Part shown: positions 13,472 through 25,469 of the stretch, one piece after another
Layout of the letters: each line of letters starts with the position of its first letter
How positions within the stretch are numbered: position 1 is the stretch's first letter
Assembly: GCF_035222485.1 (NCBI RefSeq)
Contig: NC_085920.1
Coordinates: 4,588,001 to 4,652,000 of the forward strand
DNA length: 64,000 nt
Source of the DNA: Podospora pseudoanserina
Taxonomy: Eukaryota > Ascomycota > Sordariomycetes > Sordariales > Podosporaceae
Direction: 5' to 3'
Program-made: the position numbers and the translations under genes
Notes under the pieces: generated by a model
Told to the model about the DNA's origin: nothing
The model's input: the letters and a program-made list of their open reading frames with translations, nothing else
Database searches by the model: none

Positions 13472-15412
13472 ACCATAATGTCAAGCTTACTGGGTATGGA
13501 GTCAAAAGAGACGGTTGATCTATGGCGTTTGGGTGCGGGTTTATCTTGGCCTCATGATTTCGACGATCAAGGGAGGAGCATTGCCATTTTTTAAAGCATT
13601 GGCGCACCAGGACTTGGGGGGTTGGATTGACGTCTTCACTACCGGAACATGTGCAGATGGAAAGTATTGCTAATATTTACGATGTAGAATGGGGAACAGC
13701 CTTTCAAGAATGGTGATAGATGGAGACAAACCAACGGCTCGCGTTCTATTTTGAAATAGAAACGTTTTCAGGTTCGACTACAGAGACTTCAGGCGTGGCA
13801 TGGTGCACATAATAATAGGGAGATCGTAAGGGGCTCAATCATGGCGGCACCATACCGGCTGATGCGATGATGGTCTTCAATACAAGGTGAGCAGTTATCC
13901 AAACCTAGCCCACAGCGAAACTGTTGGGAGAGGGAGGGAGGGCTTTGGAAGGCCCAACCGAGAGCCATTATTTGCATATTTCCAGAAGCTTTCGAAGGTA
14001 TCAAACGAAGATGGACACATTTGGTGTTTGTCGGAAATCCGTCTGAAGTAGAGAGTGGTGTGGCAAAGCGAGCTTCTGAAACAAGCCGTGCACGCCATTT
14101 TGTTAGCACAACACAGCAACGTCAAGCCCCTGAGGTGCAGGGTCGCTGAGCCAAGGCCCCCTAACACGAGCCCACGATGGCCATGAGGTTCCGCTGTTAG
14201 TGGGTGTCTCTTTCTTGGCTGGGGAAGCTCACCTGTAACGGACGATCACACGCAGAACAGGGGGTCGACTTACTGGGCCTGGTCCCACGACTGGTTACTT
14301 GCTCGATGTTGATATTAGGGTTTGTGTGCGATGATGCGGCAAAACACTAACAGCAAGGCAGCGACCACAACGAAAGGAGCTATCGTCAAGCACTTGGGAT
14401 GCGCTTGTTGACGGCTCTGATGGCTTCCCGGCGGCGACTTCCCGGCAAATACTACTCCTGCGTCGGCGAAAATGCCAGTGATTGTGCATGTTGTTTCACG
14501 CCCGATTTTGGATGTGGGGCTCACCTGTCGATTGTTTCATGGCTGACTTGGTTGGGAGTTACAGTCTTGCCCGCTGTCATGTCTAGAACCTCGTGTTCTC
14601 AACTCTAGCAAGTCGAAGCTAGGCCTTGCTTTGCGGCCTCTTATCCCCGCGACGAGAATCCATTGTTAGGGATCCTCGGCTGCGCCAGATTGATGTGCAA
14701 TTGAGCAGCATGTCTTCAAGGGCGATCGCATAAGAGTCATGGTGTTGAGTCTGGGTGAGCTCCCTTCTTAAGGGACACCCATCCCAGCAACGTGCATAAT
14801 AGATGTTCTTGTAGTTCCTGTTACCCACACTTTCGACTAATCCACTCCGGTTCTTTTCTATCCGTCCGAGCTAGGCTGTGCCTACTCCTGCATTGTTTTG
14901 TATCCTACCGTCCCACGGGTCACCATTTCTCTCCTTTTTTTCTTACTCTTGTGGCCCTTGCAGTCGTCCCAAATTGGACCCAGGCTCTCCCTCGCCCCCC
15001 TTGTCGACGTTGCAGGACCCCTGGCGGACTCCCCTTGCAACACCACTCAGATCCCTCACCTTTCCCCCTCAACATACAACATCAACTCCTGATTACTTAA
15101 AGTGAGCGGTTTCCCAGCTCGGCATCTTAGGAGAGAGTCTTTGTGTTTGTCCCCCTCGGCCTTCCCAAAACCATTGCTAACTACCAAGAGGCAGTTCTGC
15201 CAAATCTTCGTGATCTTCTAGATCGTCCCGTCTTTAAGAAATCACAATAAATAAGCCTTTGGCTTCACTCAACATTCACTTTTGACAAGCCTTGCCTCAT
15301 TCACTTCTTCAGGCTGTGCCTCCTCAACGTTATCTCAAACGACCTTTAAGACCACAACACCAACATTTTCTCTCATCCAACCTCACCAACCCTCCATTCT
15401 TCCACCGTCAAG
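13472..15412. other. Intergenic region (cch1 3' flank and leader of a small gene)
   Basis: No convincing gene is seen in 1.9 kb. The stretch from about 14880 to 15412 is pyrimidine- and CA-rich with frequent CCT/CAA runs, ending in a CA-rich segment just before the ATG at 15413. This looks like the core promoter and long 5' leader of the downstream small gene. An ATAAATAAG stretch lies at about 15247. Confidence 0.45.
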
Positions 15413-15694
15413 ATGCATTCCCCTTCCCGCTTCCAGACCATCGCGGCCCACTTCTCGCCTCACAAGCTTCGCACCTCGTTCCGCCGGTCCTCCTCTGCTT
15501 CCACCTCTTCCCGTGCCAGCAGTGACCGGATGTCGTTCACATCACAAGCCAGCTCCCCAGTCGAGACAATCAACAGCATTGTACTCCGCCAGAAATCGTT
15601 CGACCTGGACGGCGATGAGAAGGACCTGTTTGTCCTCGAGCCGAGACCGGCCGCCACGTTTTGCAGTCTTGAGGCTCGCATGTCGTCCTTTTAA
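15413..15694 (+). CDS. Small Ser-rich protein of unknown function (93 aa)
   Basis: A single-exon frame of 93 codons with a strong fungal start context (GTCAAGATG) after a CA/CT-rich leader. Codon use is strongly C-ending, like the real genes nearby (TTC, ACC, CGC, GTC) and unlike the surrounding random frames. The protein starts with a basic, Ser/Thr-rich half (FRRSSSASTSSRASSDR). It has a central acidic FDLDGDEKDLF segment and ends in LEPRPAATFCSLEARMSSF. No signal peptide, membrane segment or known domain is seen. I do not recognise the family. The C-biased third positions and the ordered C-terminal motif argue that it is real. A CA microsatellite begins 30 bp after the stop. Confidence 0.6.
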   Translation: MHSPSRFQTIAAHFSPHKLRTSFRRSSSASTSSRASSDRMSFTSQASSPVETINSIVLRQKSFDLDGDEKDLFVLEPRPAATFCSLEARMSSF

Positions 15695-18315
15695 GTTGGG
15701 AGAATGGCACGTACGCACCCACGCACACACACACACACACACACACATGGCGTGGATTACACCAACACAGACACAACGCACACACACAAATGAAACGATT
15801 CTTACGACGACGACGCAACAAAACACCACGCGGCACTGGGAAGTGGCAAGTTTAGTTTATGAGCAAAACAAGGGGGAAAAAAGAGGTGGATAATGGTCTT
15901 CCAGTGCTGGAAACTCCGACATATACACAACATCTTTCACCCAGTCCTCTACACCACTTTTTCACGACACTCATTTTTTATACGAAAGTTTTAGGGATTA
16001 TGGCTTTTACGGGCGGACTGACACACGGACGGATGATGCCGACAAAGATACCGGCCGGCGTTTTCTTTTGGGGGCAAGAATCATGAAGAGATTTGTTTTA
16101 TGGCTCAGGCTATTGGTAGCTGATTTTTGGGATATATTTTGGGGTATCTTTTTCTGGAGCAAAGGCAATGCCACACCCCGTAAAAAAGGGGGTGGGTGGC
16201 TGCCGTGCATGTTTAATGCTTTTCTACGCTTGTGTGAGAAAGTTGGTTCTGATATGGTTTTGTCAGACTGGCCTTCTTGCATCTTGTCTTGCGACAAACT
16301 TCAATCAAAAATCTGGCTTTTTTTTGCAGCCTTTGAAACTAGCATAACTCTTGGACCGTTTTCTCTCTCTCTCCTTTTGCTTGTGATCTTGGGTTTGATG
16401 CAGTGGTTACCGTCGGCTATGTGAAGAGGAATGTTGTGCGCGCATGGACAACAGCGGGATGCAGGTCAAGATGCGATGCATTGCAGATGCAAGACAGACT
16501 TCTCGTCTGAGCATGCAAGGCACCGATCGATCGTTCTGGGCTTGAGCTCTCGAACTCCTCATTGTTGCCACTGTCTCGGTTCCTGTCTGAGGTTCCTGAA
16601 GCAAGCACAAATTTCGAAACACCGATGGGCACTTTTGGATTTTGGATAAGGACGGAGATCGGAGACGGGGAATGGTCTCGGATTGCGGGGCCGGAGAACC
16701 CAACTGTAAAAGCCGATATAGGTATGTGGCCGGGCCTCTCCGCTCTGGCGTTGTCGCGCTTCACCGCAACGAAAAGTCTTCAAACCCTCTTCCGAGGAGG
16801 AGGTTGGTCTCGGCTTTGCGAAAGGGACGAAAAACGGACCTGCAGCGGACGAGATAAGATTTTGATCTAACTTGATCCAGGGCTTCCATGTGGGACCACC
16901 AAGAGGCCAGCGAACGAGACGTCTTTCTCGGCACTTACCCAATTCATCGTGTGTTGGGCCACTCAGAGATGAGACTGCACATTTGAGCAAATCCAAGAAG
17001 ACGGTGGAGGTTTTGTACAGCTGGCAATTCCACCCCCGTGTTCCCCAAACAGGGCGAGCAAATCCGGGGCGTTGCTCTCGCCTTGTTGCACCTGCGAGAT
17101 GGGGGCCAGCATGTGCCTGGTGACCAGCTAGACATACGTAAGTGGGAGCCGATGCAAGCGTGGGTCGGGCACCAAAGGGGGAGAATGTTCGAGGGCACCT
17201 CCCACGGGCAAATTAAGGTTGAACCACTGGCAGTGGCGGTAGGTAGGTGGTGCGGGTGCAGACACTGCCATGATATGTTCTTTCCCACCTTGATCGCATT
17301 CTGCATCAATCCTATTGGAGCCGGTTGAGACTAGGCACGACACTGCTTCCTGTTTACTTAAGATCGATGGGAAACCCCGAACCGCTGTCTATCATGACGC
17401 TCCTGGCCAGACACTCCCCTGGCTCTGCTGCTCTCACCTCACTGATCAAACATCTCCGCCGATCCGGCATCATCGACATTCTCATCTCTTGGAGAGCATC
17501 CACAGTTTACTGTATTGTCTCCCCGATATCAACTCTGAAAACAGTCCCGCGGAATTCAGCCGCTCGTCTGAGGAACACAGTCCGGAGGGTCTATCGCAGC
17601 AACAGATCAAAGATGGCAGGACCACAGACGAAACCTTTGCCAAAGGGCCGGCAATCCTACACTGCTCGTGAAACAACACCAATGTCGACGACAACAAAAG
17701 GAAGGATGATGGATTCCAGGGTAATGAAGCGGCAAAGCCAAACTGCCATGGCGAAGAGACAGAAAGTGCCAGTTGTAGCATCACATCGCAGTCCGCATCC
17801 AAGACACAAAAGTAAGCACTTCTTTCAGATCTCACTTTTGCATCTTGAAGAAGCATTGTTTTCTGTCTCTTTTCATCGGTGTTTTGGCTCTTCATCAGTG
17901 TGAGCTGTGCCTTTGGTTTACTGTTTCTCTGGTTTTCGTCCGAGCTATTATATTGCTCTCTGCGTCAACGAAGCCTTGCAGGCTGGAAGAGCAACTTGTT
18001 CACGTGTGGGCCTTCCGGCGGCGACAAGTGAATAGAATGGTTCTCTCTAGTACTATTGTTTGTTCAAGTGAATAGCCCTCAGTCACGCCAAACCTCTGCC
18101 TTTTCAGTCCTCCCACTTTTTCACCCATCAAGTTTCGCCGGAACTGTCATTGCCAGAAAACTCCAACTGCCAAATTACGTCCACTGCTTCTGCTTTTGCG
18201 TTGCAGTTTTCTTCGTCCTTTCTCAGCAAACACGCAGAATTCGACGAGTCGCTAACGAAGGACCATCGAAAATACAGATTTCGAGGACTTCCTCACAACC
18301 AAGATCTTCCCAGAC
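15695..18315. other. Long intergenic region, no supported gene
   Basis: This 2.6 kb lies between two unrecognised genes. Several overlapping frames of 100-190 codons occur on both strands (for example 17325-17903 plus and 17482-17895 minus). They contradict each other, carry no domain and lack C-biased third positions. T-rich tracts near 16100-16400 look like 3' flank. The last 250 bp are probably promoter and leader of the gene at 18316. Confidence 0.45.
15719..15748. repeat. CA-dinucleotide microsatellite
   Basis: About 14 CA units in a row in the 3' flank of the small gene, followed by shorter CACAC runs to about 15790. Confidence 0.9.
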
Positions 18316-19212
18316 ATGTATCTAGGCAACTTCGTGAACATCCTTCAGTTCAGCCACCAGGGAGTCGCAGCCCAGGGCTCTTCTGATTCTGATCCCAAGA
18401 CCCAGCTATCGTCTCGACGCGGCAACCCTTGCTCGTTCCGCACGCTTCTCAATGACGGCGCTTCATCTTGCGATTCTCTCAGCAGCAGCACCTTTGAGGA
18501 GTTGGACAGTGGAGACATTCGATTTGACGACTCCGAGTGTATCTCCATCGGCCGCACCCTAGGGAACGTCCCAAACCATCAGTTGCAGAAGCGTGTGGAC
18601 AGCGGCATTGTTCTTGAGACGCAAGGTCGTAATCTTTACTCAGTTCCCACGGACCTTTTTGCGCTGGAAAATGAGCACGGTGACGAAACCATGGGCGACT
18701 ATAGCTGTATTGAGCAAGATATCGACATGGCGATCTGTTCACCCATCTTCACTACACAAGACCACACGTTCAAGCGATCATTCAGCGCAAACGAGTTCCC
18801 GGCCGCCAGCAACCTGTCAGGCGTTTCAGAATCCGACAAGCAGGTGTTTGGCTCAATGGAGGCAATGAACATGCCATTCTCCTTGAACGAACCCGTTTTG
18901 AGAAGACACAAAAGATTCCCTTTCCGCGACCACGATGCCGCCAAGGACGATGAGGACGATGACATGTCCATCATTTCCGACTTCTCGCTCATTCCCAGCT
19001 ACACCCCTGGCGGAATCGACCAACAGTACAAAGTCAAAGTCAAAGTCGGCCGGGCAACCTTTAAGCGACTTCTCAAGATCCAGGCGAAGGTTGCCACCAA
19101 GACTGTTCGCCATATCAAGCGATCCTGTCGTGAGGCCATGGGGCAGGCTTTTGACCATTCCAGCCCCGTCTATAAACCGGCTACCTGTGTCCGTGTTGGG
19201 GGTGCCTGTTAA
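18316..19212 (+). CDS. Unrecognised 298-aa protein with acidic and basic C-terminal segments
   Basis: A single-exon frame of 298 codons with gene-like codon use. The N-terminal two thirds are polar and Ser-rich (SSCDSLSSSTFEELDSGD). A strongly acidic stretch near residues 213-222 (KDDEDDDMS) precedes a short hydrophobic ISDFSLIPSYTPGG. Then comes a basic, probably helical region (KVKVKVGRATFKRLLKIQAK) and a Cys-containing end (CVRVGGAC). No signal peptide or membrane span is visible. I do not recognise a family. The acidic-basic layout could suit a nuclear or nucleic-acid-associated protein, but this is a guess. A further upstream exon cannot be excluded. Confidence 0.65.
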   Translation: MYLGNFVNILQFSHQGVAAQGSSDSDPKTQLSSRRGNPCSFRTLLNDGASSCDSLSSSTFEELDSGDIRFDDSECISIGRTLGNVPNHQLQKRVDSGIVLETQGRNLYSVPTDLFALENEHGDETMGDYSCIEQDIDMAICSPIFTTQDHTFKRSFSANEFPAASNLSGVSESDKQVFGSMEAMNMPFSLNEPVLRRHKRFPFRDHDAAKDDEDDDMSIISDFSLIPSYTPGGIDQQYKVKVKVGRATFKRLLKIQAKVATKTVRHIKRSCREAMGQAFDHSSPVYKPATCVRVGGAC

Positions 19213-21442
19213 GCTGAGGAGAAACACAGCAGCTGTCGATGTACAATAATTTTGGAGTTTGTTATTCCACAAGAGTCACTCGCTATTTATCACCCACCTC
19301 ATTTTTGGACTCACCACACCTATCACCCAGCACCAAGACCTGAATGCGACTGCTCGGCACAATACAGTACCAACCGAGATCCCGATATCATGATATCACA
19401 GCATGTCACAGCCAAGGACTACGCGCAAGGGATGGCAGATCCGTCAAGTAGAGCACCATGAAGAAGCAAGTGTATCATCCACTGGCTTTTTTGCCTCGTT
19501 TTCCGGTTTGACAATGGCGCTGGATTCTCGCCAGCATCACCGCAGTCAAGATGCCAGATACGGGACCCTGGACAGCTGTGGCCTTTACCGAGGAGGATCC
19601 TACGATATCCAAACCGTACAATGCAGAGAAGAGCGCAATGGAGCAAGGAACGGCATGGGAGGGGGAATTGGCATGAATAGGGACAAAAAGCGAATTAGCG
19701 AATTTGGGAGACTCGCAAGGAGAGGGAACTTTCGGGCGGAGAATGGGAGTGAGGTTGGAGAGTAGAGGGAGGGAGGGAGAGCTACAACAGCGATCAAACG
19801 GTCCTCTGCTTCACAAAGGGAACAACCCACAGCGGTCATTCTCCATCCTCTCGCTGCTCGCTTTTCCTTTGCGGTTCGATTCGTTTTTCTTTCTCTTTTG
19901 TGTTATTGCGCAGTATCCCTTTGGGAATGGGTTTTACCACTTGGGCATCGGTTATCGGAGTTTGGTCGGGCTGGGTTGGGTTGGGCACGGAAAAGTACAT
20001 ATGATACCCCCTTGTTGATATTCTAGAGAATTCACCTGCTTTTCTTTTTTTTCTTTTACCCCCTGGTTTTGCATGTTGTGTTTTTGCCATTTGATAGGCT
20101 ATTTTTTTATTCTTTTTTTTGGCGGGGGGGAGGGGGAGCACTGGATGGTGGTGACGGTATGGCACCTAAGGCAGCTAAACATATCCTGATGTTGAATAGT
20201 GACCATAGGCATAATAGGAATACATTGACGATTTAAGTTGTGATGAAGGCCATCTTGCTTTGGGTGCTGCATGTCAACCCACCCCACGTCTGCTGCTAAA
20301 GAACAAGACAACCTCCTGTCTCACAGAATGTCCAGTTCGATCATCACAAGTAAACTTCTTTAGGTTGTTGCGGCTTCATGATACTGACTGGCCTGCACCC
20401 CTTCACAGCATCGCGGTATTCCTCAGTGTTCGTAACTCTCCCTCTCTTCTCTGTGATCTAGCTCTATACACATATACATACACTTCCACCCAGCCCCTTC
20501 TTGCCACATCATCATTAACCCTGTCTGCCTTCAAAAAAACAACAGAAACACGCAGAAACACAACAAACACAATCACCAAAAACACCAATGTACAATGCAA
20601 TGCTTTCATTCCCGATGCTGCCGTCCAGAAACCCATCATCGCCTACAAGTAAACCGACAGACAGACAGATACTATATGTACACGATTTTTTTACCCCCTC
20701 ACCAACCCCCCGTTGTGGCCTCTCTACTTTCCTATCCCTTCTTTCCTGTGCCTGTGTGAAAGATATGTGTACCCTTTCTTCCTTTCCTTCCTTCTTCCCA
20801 ATAAGTCTGCTCCCTTTCTCCGCCCGTTTCCCCTGCTGTCCCAAATCTTGTCCGGAACCGCTTCCAATGTGCCATTAACATGCAACGATAGAAGCAACCG
20901 GGGCGAGAGCGAGAGACCCCATCCAAATCTCCGGTTCTAATCGGTGTCGTTGCTGTCCCCCTGAACAGAACAACGAGATTCCAGCAATAGCAAAGCTGAG
21001 GGGGGAAAGAACAAAGTCATGGTACAAAAATCATGACAACGAGCAGACTAGGTAATAAAACAAAACCAGACCCGAAACACCATCCTGTCTGCCCCAAGAC
21101 ACCGGGCGCCGCCGCGATAAAAATCGACTTTGTGACAAAAGATAAGAACAATGAACAAAAACCCTGCCCATGCCGTATGAAAAAAAGAAGTAAAGACGCC
21201 CGGCTGTGATACTGAAAGACGCCTCCGCCAATTAACCTTCAGTGGATATCCGTGATGATGAAGTGACGGTAGCAAAAACACCCAGGCCTGTCGTGGCCGG
21301 GTGTCCAAAAAATCCAGATGCCGAACATGGAACCATGATCTACAGCTAATCATGACGTGTCGTCAATGCGCCGAATCCAACCACAGAGTGGTATCCTGAG
21401 ACTGTACAAGACTGGACATCAGAGGTTTAGAAGGGCCAACAG
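19213..21442. other. Intergenic region (3' flanks of two convergent genes)
   Basis: This 2.2 kb lies between the tail of the 298-aa gene and the tail of the minus-strand cyclin gene, so both sides are 3' flank. It contains T-rich tracts (about 20040-20130), a G run near 20125 and a CT-rich tract (about 20715-20835). No supported gene is seen. Confidence 0.45.
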
Positions 21443-23081
21443 TTAGGCATCGTCCGAGATTTGGTCGACTGTTAACCCAAGGTTTTGGATCCCAAGTAGA
21501 CCGGCCTGCTTCTTACCCCAAGCGCGAGTCACGATGGATGCTATGCACAAAGTCAGCATGTGCTTCAACAGAGCATGAAATGATTGGACACTCACCCTTG
21601 AGGAACTTCTTGCTCGCGTATTTCTTGAAGAACGCCTCATGGCAGACGGGGCGGGCCAGGTAGTCCACCATCAAGCGATAAACGGGGTCAATTTCCGCCT
21701 CAGTGTAGCCGGCATAGTAGGCCAATGTCTCGTCCTACAATTGAGTCAGTTAGATGTATACACGATCGCAAAGTCCTAAGGGAGGCTTACCCATTCTCCA
21801 CGGCTCAGGCACATGCGCGCGCAGTACATAGCAGCGGCGGCAATGTGGCTGGGGCGGTAGGCCATAAACCGATGGTCCAGCAAGCTGATCTCCATAAGAT
21901 ACTTGCCAAGAGTGCGGGAGTGGATGTCGTAGTTGTCAGCCTTGGAAATGCGACGGAGGAAGTTCATTGGGTTGGGGTAGCTGAGGTCGTAGTTGAGGGT
22001 TTGCAGAACGAATCTCTCGGCACTCAAGATCTCGGCCTCGCTGAATCCATCGTCGGCGACGTGACGGAAGTTGGCAATGTGGGGTGAGAGAACCTCCTCG
22101 TACTTGGAAGCGATGAACATGGCGGTAATGCCAACGAGCTGAAGACGGTCGAGCTGCACAACCTTTTCGGACAGGAAGCGGTCGATGATGTTGACGGCAA
22201 GGAAGAGTGTCTCGGGCAGGAGATGGAAGCGAGTGTGAACCTCGACAAGCCAGTCGATCAAGATGCCGCGCGTCTTCCACTCCAAATCATCCTGGTGGTC
22301 CATGTAGTGGGGGTTGGGGACCGAGTTGCATTCCAGATCGCGCAGGTACTCGAAAATGTCGTTAGCATATTCGGCGACCATGAGCGGGTCATCGTAGTCC
22401 TCGCGGTCGAGATCCTCGACACCTTCGGGGAAGACATGCTCGGCAGGTTCGGCAGCAACGGGCGCGGGGACAGCCTCCTTGCGGCGGAGATCCTCCTCGA
22501 TGTTGGAGCTCTTGACGCGCAAAGACTCCTCAACCTTGGTCTTCTTCTCAGCCTCGAGCGTGTGCACCTTCTTGGGGGCCGGCTCGCTCTCCTCTGTAAC
22601 ACGCTCCTTCACCGCAGCGCTGGCTGCAGTAGATGTGACCTTCCTCTTCAAGGGACCAATGGCGCCGGCACCAGTTTTCGAGACGACTTTAGTGTTGTTG
22701 GCTTTCTCCTTGAGAGGAACAGCAGCTGAGCGAGTTGTCGCAGTTGTTCTCTTCTGAACGCCAGCGGTGGCCTTGGGAGCGAGAGCAGCCTTTGCTGGCT
22801 TCTTGGCCTCGGCAGCATCGCCCTTCGTCGCATTAGTGACATCACCCAAAGCATTACGCTTCCGCGTGGGGTTGGCGGCGACAGTGGTCTTCTTGGACTG
22901 CAATCCCTTGGAGGCCAGCTCGTCCACCTTCAAGGTAGCGGCCTTGGCACGAGTAAGACGCGTCGTATCAGTGCTGTTCTCGTCGTTTTCGTTCGCTACC
23001 GAACGAAGGTTTCTTGTCCTCTAATGATGATGTTAGGATGAGATCATGGCATGAACAGGATGTGGTAGTACTCACAACCAT
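21443..23081 (-). CDS. G2/mitotic-specific B-type cyclin
   Basis: Four exons on the minus strand: 23081-23076, 23020-21791, 21734-21596 and 21540-21443, predicted 490 aa. The first coding exon is only ATGGTT. Joining it to exon 2 gives MVRTRNLRSVANENDENS, the usual start of ascomycete B cyclins. A destruction box RNALGDVTN sits at residues 57-65. It is followed by a long Lys/Ala/Thr-rich linker with basic KRK-type motifs. The cyclin fold starts near residue 230, with the hallmark TRGILIDWLVEVH, the KYEEV element of the first box, and a second box ending in VTRAWGKKQAG. The protein should bind and activate the CDK1-type kinase for entry into mitosis and be destroyed through APC/C. It corresponds to the NimE/Clb2 group; I have not assigned a symbol because ascomycete names differ. 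Confidence 0.95.
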
Positions 23082-24268
23082 CTTGGCTGATATGATCCGA
23101 GATAAGTCAATCGAATGTTAGGTAGAGCTGGATGCAAAGAGTCAATCGGTCGGTTCCCAACGCGTCGGCACCAGCAAATGGACAAGTGAGGAAGAGATCG
23201 AGCACAGCAGTGGGAATTGGATTGGCGTACAGTGGTCCCTTGAATGACGCGACAAATAGGAAAGGGCAGAGTATGTATGTGTGTGTGTGTGTGTGTGGGT
23301 GGGTGGGACTGAAAGTAAACAAAAGGAAGGGCGAGGCGTACCAAAGATGCTGGGGATAACGAACAACACGGGCAGGTGGCGTGTCTTCTGGGGGATATGC
23401 CTAGGAGAATCGGGAGCCGTGGTGATGGGGGCCCAGTCGTTGATTTGCTGTCGGAGTTGAGAGTCGAGATCACGGATTGGCGACGCGTTCCTGGGTCAAA
23501 AGGAGAACGCTCGAGTTGATCACGACGATAGACAGCCTGCCACGGTCGATGGCGGTGCCAATGGTGGAAGCGTTGCTGGGTAGTGGGTGGAGGTCTTTGG
23601 GTATGGGAAAGAGAGGATGTTGACAGAGCTGTCTTGTTTTTAAGAACTTGAATGTGGAGGTTGATGGCAGAGTGGGACCTCCAGGGTTCGCGAGCCCAAA
23701 TCAGAACGCGGTCGTAGCAGAGTCAAAGGGACGCGGTGTCCTGCACTGAGCCAGCGGCTGCCGGAGCAACAGCGGTCAGAAAACGGCCTGATTGGCTGCG
23801 GCCACTGGAACGCGCGAGAGCAAGTCCTTGGCGCCCCACCATGACTTTCCCTCAACCCTGCCAATCCAGGGTTATGTATGTCTCTGTCGCGGGAGGGGCA
23901 TCCAACCTTGATCCAGCTGTCTGCGCATCGCAAGGGCGAACGCGCCGACCCACTTCCCGGTGCACAAGCCAGCAGAACTAGCCACATAGCCACACAAACC
24001 AAGCCACATTTTCCGCCAAGCATCGAGCTTCCCACGCAAAAATCCCAGCATCTGGGGTGGTTATTTGAAGGCTAGGTATACAGAGATCCCCCGACGAGCT
24101 CCCCCGACACCTCGCAGCCCATTGGCTGCTTCCAGTCTTTCCAAGGCCCATACGGAGTCTTTTCAATGTCCCGGCTTTGACTCCGGATCTCGACCTGCTT
24201 TCGCCTTGCGAACAACCCCCCGAGCTCCCCCGCGGAGCCCTATCCAGGACACATCTATACCATACCTA
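23082..24268. promoter_or_regulatory. Divergent promoter region between cyclin B and uL2m
   Basis: These 1.19 kb separate the two head-to-head starts. Two identical 9-mers ATTGGCTGC, each an inverted CCAAT box, lie at 23791 and 24121. CCAAT boxes are bound by the HAP/CBC complex in fungi; their role here is inferred. A GT microsatellite is present at 23274-23297. Confidence 0.5.
23274..23297. repeat. GT-dinucleotide microsatellite
   Basis: About ten GT units, followed by three GGGT units, in the 5' flank of the cyclin gene. Confidence 0.85.
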
Positions 24269-25469
24269 ATGTTGCGATCGCAATTTCGGCCTTTGGCCGC
24301 CGGTGTGTCCGCCTTCTGCCAGAGCAGCCTCCGACTGGCTGCCCTGAGGGGATATGCGACCCAAGTAAGGAGCAACCACGACAGCGATGCCTCGACAGCC
24401 CTCTCCGGTGCTGGCGCGCAAGCCGATTACGAGCCTGTAAAGATGCGAACATACAAGCCAAGGACACCCGGTCTTCGTCATCTCAAACGTCCGATCAACG
24501 ATCATCTCTGGAAGGGGAGGCCGTATTTGCCTCTGACCTTCCCCAAGAAGGGGCACGGCAAAGGCGGTAGAAATAACCAGGGTGTTATCACAGTTAGACA
24601 TCGTGGAGGTGGTCATAAGCGGAGGATTCGTACTGTCGATTTTGAGAGATGGGCACCTGGGCCACACCTTGTTGAGCGCATTGAATACGACCCCGGCCGG
24701 AGTGCGCACATTGCCCTGCTGACACGCAAGGCAAACGGCAAGAAGACCTACATTGTGGCGGCGGAGGGCATGAGGGCTGGAGACGTCGTTCACAGCTACC
24801 GGCAGGGCATCCCCAAGGACCTCCTCGACAGCATGGGCGGTGTTATCGATCCAGGTGTGTTAGCTTCCAAAACGGCGTGGAGGGGCAATTGCTTGCCAAT
24901 GCACATGATTCCTGTTGGAACCAATGTCTTCAATGTTGGCTCCCAGGCGAAGGGTGGTGCTGTGTTCTGCCGCAGCGCCGGCACCTATGCCACAGTCATC
25001 TCGAAGGAGGAAGAGACTCGCGAAGACGGCAGCAAGGTCGTGACGGGTAGATTCGTTGTTGTCCGGTTACAAAGTGGTGAAATTCGCAGGGTCAGCAAGG
25101 ATGCTTGCGCTACGATTGGTGTTGCTAGCAACGTGATGCATCACTACAGACAGCTGGGCAAGGCCGGAAGAAAACGTTGGCTGAATATCAGGCCGACAGT
25201 TCGTGGTTTGGCCATGAACGCATGTAAGCAGCACCTCTCCCCCCCAAGGCAATCTTGTCCTGTCAGCGTGATCACTAACATTCAGGCCAGTCGAACATCC
25301 CCACGGTGGCGGTCGTGGTAAGTCGAAGGGTAACAGAATTCCCACAAGTCCCTGGGGTACACCATCCAAGGGTGGTTTCAAGACCCGCCGGAAGAGCAAC
25401 ATCAACAAATGGGTGGTCACTCCCCGTGTCCGGAACATGGGCAAGCGGAGAGACAAGAAGACTGCCTAA
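24269..25469 (+). CDS. rml2: Mitochondrial large-subunit ribosomal protein uL2m
   Basis: Two exons (24269-25223, 25291-25469; branch-like CTAAC before the acceptor) give a predicted 377 aa. The first 32 residues form a classic mitochondrial targeting peptide: Arg-, Ser- and Ala-rich with no acidic residue ([16 protein letters not shown]). The conserved uL2 core follows, with [20 protein letters not shown] and [11 protein letters not shown]. The second exon supplies the catalytic-loop signature [15 protein letters not shown], which is essential at the peptidyl-transferase centre in uL2 proteins. The HPHGGG histidine is present. An open frame extends upstream of 24269, but its residues are not protein-like. 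Start and intron were chosen to give the targeting peptide and the HPHGGG motif in frame. Confidence 0.95.

Noticed and set aside
15719-15790. CA-rich tract as possible telomere-like or CRISPR-like repeat
   Set aside because: It is a plain dinucleotide microsatellite without spacers; the genome is eukaryotic.
17315-17903. Overlapping plus- and minus-strand frames of 118-192 codons
   Set aside because: They contradict each other, have no domain, no C-biased third positions and no splice partners. Random frames of this size are expected in GC-rich fungal DNA.
20588-20878. 96-codon plus-strand frame
   Set aside because: It coincides with a pyrimidine-rich tract that encodes mostly Ser, Pro, Phe and Leu by composition.
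24065-24268. In-frame upstream extension of uL2m
   Set aside because: The residues before 24269 include acidic and Pro-rich stretches, and the mitochondrial presequence starts cleanly at 24269.
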